Positions 58,061 to 64,000 of a DNA stretch of 64,000 nt are shown here, piece after piece (position 1 is the first letter of the stretch; each line of letters opens with the position of its first letter). Origin of the DNA: Polytrichum commune (Eukaryota; Streptophyta; Polytrichopsida; Polytrichales; Polytrichaceae); NCBI GenBank assembly GCA_950295325.1, contig OX485805.1, positions 41,564,758 to 41,628,757 on the forward strand, given 5' to 3'. Both the position numbers and the translations under genes were made by a program. The notes under the pieces are model-generated. The model did not search any database. It saw nothing but the letters and a program-made list of their open reading frames with translations, and was not told the DNA's origin.

Positions 58061-61000
58061 GTTGTCTTGTGTCGAGGATTAAATAACAAATTCTTCTTTA
58101 TTTTTGACATTGAGGATCGAAATCAACGTATCTATTTGTATTGAAAGTGCTCGTGTTGTGGATTTGTACTTCAATCCTTTACGAATGCACTTGAAGAATA
58201 AGTTTATTTTAGGTAGGGTCATTGTTGGGATGGTTTGCTAAAAAGGGAGGTATGTAGTTCAAATACACATTCTTGTGCATGGAAAGGCTTTGTTGGACCT
58301 CTTGAACACTTAATGATAACCTTACATGATTGGGATTGTGTGTTTATATGGGATAGATGATGGTTGGTGCAAATTATAATTTTGAAGTTTTAGCCATAGT
58401 CTTTTTCTTTTCACTTGCAAGCCTTAGCATTCACTGAAGGAACATGGATAGAAAGTGAGAAGGGATGTTAGATGATAATATGAGGTGATAGGCATGTAAT
58501 GACAATTATAACTACTTTGGCACTAGCCACCAAGCAAGGCTACAATAAGGCAAGGCAACATGCAAGAAACAAGTTAGAAAACTCAAATAGTGTAGGGGAG
58601 TGTGAGAGAGCACGAGGGCAATAGGTTGTGATTTTGAAGTTGTTGAAGCAACAAGCAAGGCTATAGCCTTTAGTAAGAGTTGATTGAGAGAGACAATGCA
58701 TGTGAGAGAATTGTTGAGTGGACTATCACTAGGCATTGAGTTCTCATGGGATAGGAGACGACGCCTAGATTCATTTTTTAACATAGCCAATATTTCCAAT
58801 CACATCGGAGTTGGGTGTTATTATGTGCAATTCATTGTCTCGAATGTGTAGGTTGTGAGAGGAAGCAAAGTTAAACGAGTTGTGAGTTCAGTGTGAACAT
58901 GTTGGAAAATGGCAATCAAAGTCTATGAAGCCAAGAGGAACCTAAGAGTGGAAAATGAGATGACATAATAGGAGCTAAACATTGTGACCTATCTAAAGGA
59001 GTAGGTAGGAGCGATGACTCTAAGAACATACCATATAAGAGTGATGAGGAATTGACAATAAGGATGCATGCAAATTGTATATCAAACAATAGGTTGAGAG
59101 AAGAAAAGTCCAAGAGAAACGATCGTACCCTACATGAAGAGGGAAACCACTTGACATCGAGAGGTTCAGTGAGTGAAACGTTGAATGAGTTAGGTGAACA
59201 ACCTTAGAAATAGGATCTAAAGTGAAGAGGGAAGACAAAGAAGTTAGGCCATAGGCATGCGAGCGCAACTGAAATAGTAGTGGGGCACAAGCACGGTCAA
59301 GTACACAACTCCATTACCCTCCATAGGTCTAAGTGAAATGATTCAAAATTATACACTAACTTTGAATTTTGTGAAGGAAAAATACGAAACATTTGGAAAA
59401 CACATTGCTCTACAAAGCCAAGCAATGGATGTTGACAAAAAAAAAATACAAGAAAAGTCTACATATTTCAGAAGATGTTGCAAGTAGTGTGCAAGTAGAT
59501 ATATTGAGCATGTAATTGTCTAGGACTTGTTTAAAACATGATAAAAATACATTAAACTGATGTTATTCTAAAAAAATTGTGCCCTCAAGTCTATAATGAA
59601 TTCAAGGAATATGAAAAAAATAACCTTCAAAATATTGAAGGTTGTGAAATCTATGTCTAAAACCACATTTAGACATTACCTTTTGAGCAATACTTTTAAC
59701 GATAAGTTTTGAAGATTTCATCTCGATATTCTAAATTTGAGTACCTAACACAACAATAGAGAGTATCATGAAAAAAATAATTAAAATCACTTTGCTATTA
59801 CTTTTAGGCATTGGACCAAGAGAATTATGAGTTTAGTATACCGGAGCATTTTTTTTGGGTACACTTAACCATGCTTGCTCCCAACGCAAATGTTAGGAAG
59901 GTTGTTAGGCTAAATTAGGTTGTTGGAATCATAATTACTTGTTGTCACATGATGTGTACAATGTGCTTATCTGTATGGTTGGTTGGATAGGATGACCATA
60001 TATAGCTTATGTATATCACTTTGATAGATTATTGCTTTGTTGATGTACATATATGAAAGTATTCTAGTAGTTTTCTTACCTTGCATATGTTGGTCTTGGA
60101 CTTTTCATGGGAGTTAAATGGTAAGTGAATGTTTTGTATTTAATCAATGCAATGTTATTTTGGATTGCGATTAAAAACGAAGTCATCAAGGAATAGACTA
60201 ATGAAAAAACTCATGACGATAGTCTTGAGTAAACTATTTCCACTTGAAAAGGAAAAAGGCCATTGCCAAGTTACAAAACTATTGCCAAAAGCTGATGGAT
60301 TGTTATGTGTGGGCACTTCCAACTTACGGACATTCTATGACCATTGGAAAAGGAGAATTTTTGTTATCATATTATGAATAATCAAAACTGTTAGTTCAAG
60401 TTTCAAATTTGAGGTTGAGATATAAATGTCCACAATGAAGATCCTCCTTCTCCTTGGACGATATTACACCCCTTCCAATTGTTGTAACTTAGGAACCTAT
60501 AATGGCTTTCACTAGATAGCACACAATTCGATATGCTTGCAAGATGTGCTTTTTGGTTAATTATTACTTGCACTCAACGTTTGCCTAATCGATTGGGGAT
60601 TAAGTTTTAGGGCCACATGGCTCTATATCAACTAAGTCATATGTTATAATGGCACTAGCCCACTTTAATCTACTGTCGTAATAAACCACATGGCCCACAA
60701 TAATAAACATCAGTGATAAAAGTGACAATAATTAGTCAAATTTTCATTGTCATGGGTAAACAATGAATGGTGTAGCTTACACTAAAACATTTATTAAATG
60801 TATTTTATTATGTTTCCACCTTCTCAAAGGATAAGTTTATCACAAAGCTAGACACCGTGAAGGTCTAGACAAGTAGTTGGCTTGAGCTTCTTGGCATCTA
60901 TATAATCTCACTCATCGTGGATGAATTTTTTTCAGTAATCAACCCTCTCACAAGGTTGATAGTTGATTCGTTTCAACTAGAACCGTTATACATAACATTA

Positions 61001-63690
61001 TTTAGATACGTAACAATATTCTTTGAGACTGACGATATTAAATGCAATATTCTTCACATTCAACATGTTTGACAGAGGAATATCCAATAATATTCGAAGG
61101 AATATTGTTAGTCCCACATAACATTGGTATGTACTAATTTGGAGTCTTTGTTGTCATTTTGAGATTCAAATTGTTTGAAAATGATTGTTTTCATACTATA
61201 AAGTAGCTTGTTGTGTTCACCTTCCTAATGAACGACTTTACATAGACACCACGAATCCTTGGCTGAGAAGTTGATTATAAACACATACACATTTGATATA
61301 AGATGAGGTTTTTAATGACTGGACTGATTTCACCATGGACAGGCGATCTTTCAATGGCGCAAGAGGATCTGTAGACAGGGACTTTATTGGGGCTGAGGCC
61401 ACCCTCCTTATCAAGTGCAAAGTTAGGATCGTTCTTGAAAAGAGCAACCGACACAAGAGCAATCCGTACCCTTAGAACTTAATCCTTACCAGGCCTAGGC
61501 TTAAATCTCCCGCAAATTGCCTTATCAATGTTATCCCAATGCAGCAGCTTAATCAAGAGAATACGTACCTTAACTAGCTTGGACCTGTGCATATGAATCA
61601 ATATTCCGGTTACCTTATCTTTGTCCAATCTCGCTGTACTTGTGCATATGAATCAGTGCCTATGAACCAATATCCCAGCGATCTTATGTCCATCATGTGT
61701 CGTTGCACCCATGCATATGAATTAATATCCCGGGGCAACCTAATCCCGTGTACCTATGCAATCATATGTTAACATTTCCTTGTCTGTATGCCCCCCCCAT
61801 GTCCGTGTGTACCTGCCTCAAGCCTAGGCTCATAAGCCCAAATGATCCACCACCAATAGCCTCATGCCATGCTTGACACCTCCCTTAGGTTTCCCTCACC
61901 ACACCCACCTTTTGCATCGGGTAATCCCCCACCTTTCCACATATGTTCCCTCTTTCTTTTGTCCCATACATGTTTTGGGAAGGAATCTATGACATGTGGC
62001 CCCCTTTTTTTTTTGGAAGCTTTTTGTTTTTTTAAGGCAACCATCACCATCACCACCACTGCCGCCACCAATATGTATAGATGGTGGACTTGACCATACG
62101 AATGATATGTTTATAAAGGGAAGATTGTTTACACAAAATTCCAGCCGTTCATTTGTCTCAAATCAAAAGATTATAATGCAATTGTGTACACTGGAAGTAT
62201 GTGCAATTTGCATAGTAGGCCTCCCAAGGCAAGCTTTTATTGTGACGAGGTTTTTGTAGCATATATGGTAACTACATCTATCATCGTCTTTTTAGACATA
62301 GGAGTATGTATATTATAATCAAATTCCTTGATTTATATTTGAAAGAGCATTTGAGTTAACACATCATTGCATGTAGTTGTTGGACATTGTATGACTCGTA
62401 AGCTATGGCTTTTTGAAACGTTGATTACATGTGTGTCCAAAACCAGTTGTACGCTTTCATGTTGGTACCATGTTCATTTTAGGTCAAAGTATATAGGGTC
62501 ATTTTTTGGTAAGGGTGCCCAATTCTACATGTAATTATCATATCATATGGCCCAAGCCTCAAAGGTTCCACACTTGTAAAAAGTGGTAATATCGACTCAA
62601 CACTTCAACTAGTGAAACAATATTCAATGTATGACACCTACCAAGGGTGGCGATCAAAACTTTCCCCCTATAGTTTGTTGTTAATTTAGTTCAATTGGGT
62701 CTTACCCTACTATGTCAACGTCACCAATCCCAAACTAAAAGTCATTGTAACTTGAAATAATAACATTCGTGCTACAAAAAATTCATTTCATTTTCACCCT
62801 CCCCATTGGTAGGTGGAGAGGAATTAATCTATCAATAGGAATTTCTATTATGGGCCTATTACATAAGACCAACACCGTGCTATATTCTATTCAATGACCT
62901 ATTATGACCTAGTTAAGAGTTGGGTGATGTTGCATAGGTTATACGAGGGGCTTTGATCCAAGACAAAGTATGTTTGTGTATGTGTGTGTCTTTTTTCTAG
63001 TGATTAAGGTTGCCTATCATTTCATTTGATAATAGCCCCTGCAAGTTATTTCTAGTTATTACATATGCCGTCGTGTAATTCGATAACTATTTGTTATTAT
63101 ACATGTGCCATCATATAAATCAGTATCCCTTAAGTTATTACATATGTCGTCATACAAATCAATAACACTTAGTCATTAGATATGATGTCACAAGATCAAA
63201 TCAAATATGCTTCAAAGCTTGATGAGGATCTAAGGCATCTATGTTATCATATGATGAACGAGATCATCCACGTATGAATGCCAGTTCCAATGTGGGCTAT
63301 AAAGAAACAACATGAAGCCCAAAAAATCTTTGGACATGTTACTAGATTTCTTAAGATCATGTACGACTATCAATGTGTATGTTAGCTTTTTAGGATGGTA
63401 CAAAGACAATAGGAGGAATACAATTTTATCTTGCCTCTTACCTCATACACCAAAACTTGGTGTAGGAATTAACATTCACCTTGCTCATAGATAGATAAAT
63501 GTTTTGCATACATGACCATGTGTATATTTTTTTGACTTAACTAACTTTATACGAAACATCACTCTAAACCATATCGATATCATGGTGTTTTTTTAATCCA
63601 AGTATGGAGATTTGTGGATAGTATATGAGACTCAAATAGCATCAGAAAGAAACAAATGTCCTCAAATACCCATACCCTACTAGTACCCAA
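58061..63690. other. Long intergenic stretch; no gene seen
   Basis: Frames up to 95 codons on both strands show no domain. TGTTAGTCCCACATAACATT at about 61107 looks like the start of a plant LTR, but no partner copy was found. The 61315-61465 plus-strand frame (NDWTDFTMDRRSFNGARGS...) is open but not recognised. C run at about 61789-61797, T run at about 62003-62013. Confidence 0.45.
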
Positions 63691-63699
63691 ATTATGAAA

Positions 63700-64000
63700 T
63701 CATGATTAAGGTACGTGGGTGTTATTCAGTTCATTTTTTCATGTTCTCCGACTTCTACCAATTAGACCTTAACAATAGATTTTTTGTTGCATCGACAAAA
63801 TTGCGAGGAAGTATCGACAAAAATCACATTGAAAATTGGACCTCCCTTGCTTTAGTTTCGAACATCGAAGAAACGCGTTTGTTGATTCCTTGATTGAATA
63901 CATAGGCCTTCCCAATTATGTTCACCACTAAACATGGAGTGGTTAATAAAATTTCAAGATGTAGTCCACTCTCTTTCAAACATGTGCCTTTACGGTGTTT
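63700..64000 (+). repeat. Dispersed repeat family A, copy 3, running off the window
   Basis: Matches 3200-3500 in order: TTCATGTTCTCCGACTTCTA, GAGTGGTTAATAA, GTAGTCCACTCTCTTT, ATGTGCCTTTACGGTGTTT. It continues past base 64000. Confidence 0.6.

Noticed and set aside
61105-61135. TGTTAGTCCCACAT as an LTR start
   Set aside because: No second copy and no internal retroelement coding nearby.

Overview
This looks like a 64 kb piece of a plant nuclear genome. It is AT-rich, it has spliced coding sequence with GT/AG introns, and it is packed with decayed transposable elements of kinds typical of land plants: Ty1-copia, CACTA, PIF/Harbinger with a Myb-like ORF1, tRNA-derived SINEs, and a Tigger/pogo element. 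I cannot name the species. There are no operons, rRNA genes, CRISPR arrays or bacterial signals. Most long open frames are relics of mobile elements.

Layout. 0-1.8 kb: 3' part of a Tigger/pogo DNA transposon with a broken transposase. 1.9-2.8 kb: the first of four short inverted-repeat elements (called H1-H4 here) that share GGGCC-starting ends and a TTA/TAA target duplication. 2.8-7.3 kb: non-coding, with dispersed repeats. 7.3-8.5 kb: a complete non-autonomous CACTA element holding an AT-rich palindromic block and a SINE-like insert. 9.0-10.0 kb: an 87-88 bp minisatellite. 10.2-20 kb: dispersed and tandem repeats, a GC-rich patch and a 335 bp CACTA-type MITE. 20.8-21.3 kb: a decayed frame with an HUH/Rep-like motif.

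23.1-27.1 kb (minus strand) holds the only convincing host gene. Three exons join in phase and end in a short conserved-looking C-terminal exon. Its 2 kb intron carries a tandem duplicate that includes a dead copy of the upstream exon and a ~312 bp MITE. A GC-rich stretch near 28.5-28.95 kb may be its 5' end.

29.7-35.0 kb: a degenerate Ty1-copia retrotransposon (minus strand, with both LTRs recognisable) into which a full-length SINE with an 11 bp target duplication has jumped. 35.5-37.0 kb: a decayed frame with DN..KN and GHTHED motifs. 37.0-38.0 kb: another inverted-repeat element, touching element H2 (38.0-39.8 kb). 46.2-46.7 kb: H3. 47.4-50.5 kb: a relic PIF/Harbinger transposon with ORF1 on plus and transposase on minus. 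51.5-52.9 kb: an LTR-like, CT-rich stretch with a 28-29 bp minisatellite and a 57-codon ORF. 56.5-57.9 kb: H4, a close relative of H2. The rest is repeats and sequence in which I see no gene.

The main things to follow up are the HUH-like frame at 21 kb, the H1-H4 family and its possible link to the Harbinger relic, the intragenic exon duplication, and the GHTHED relic.
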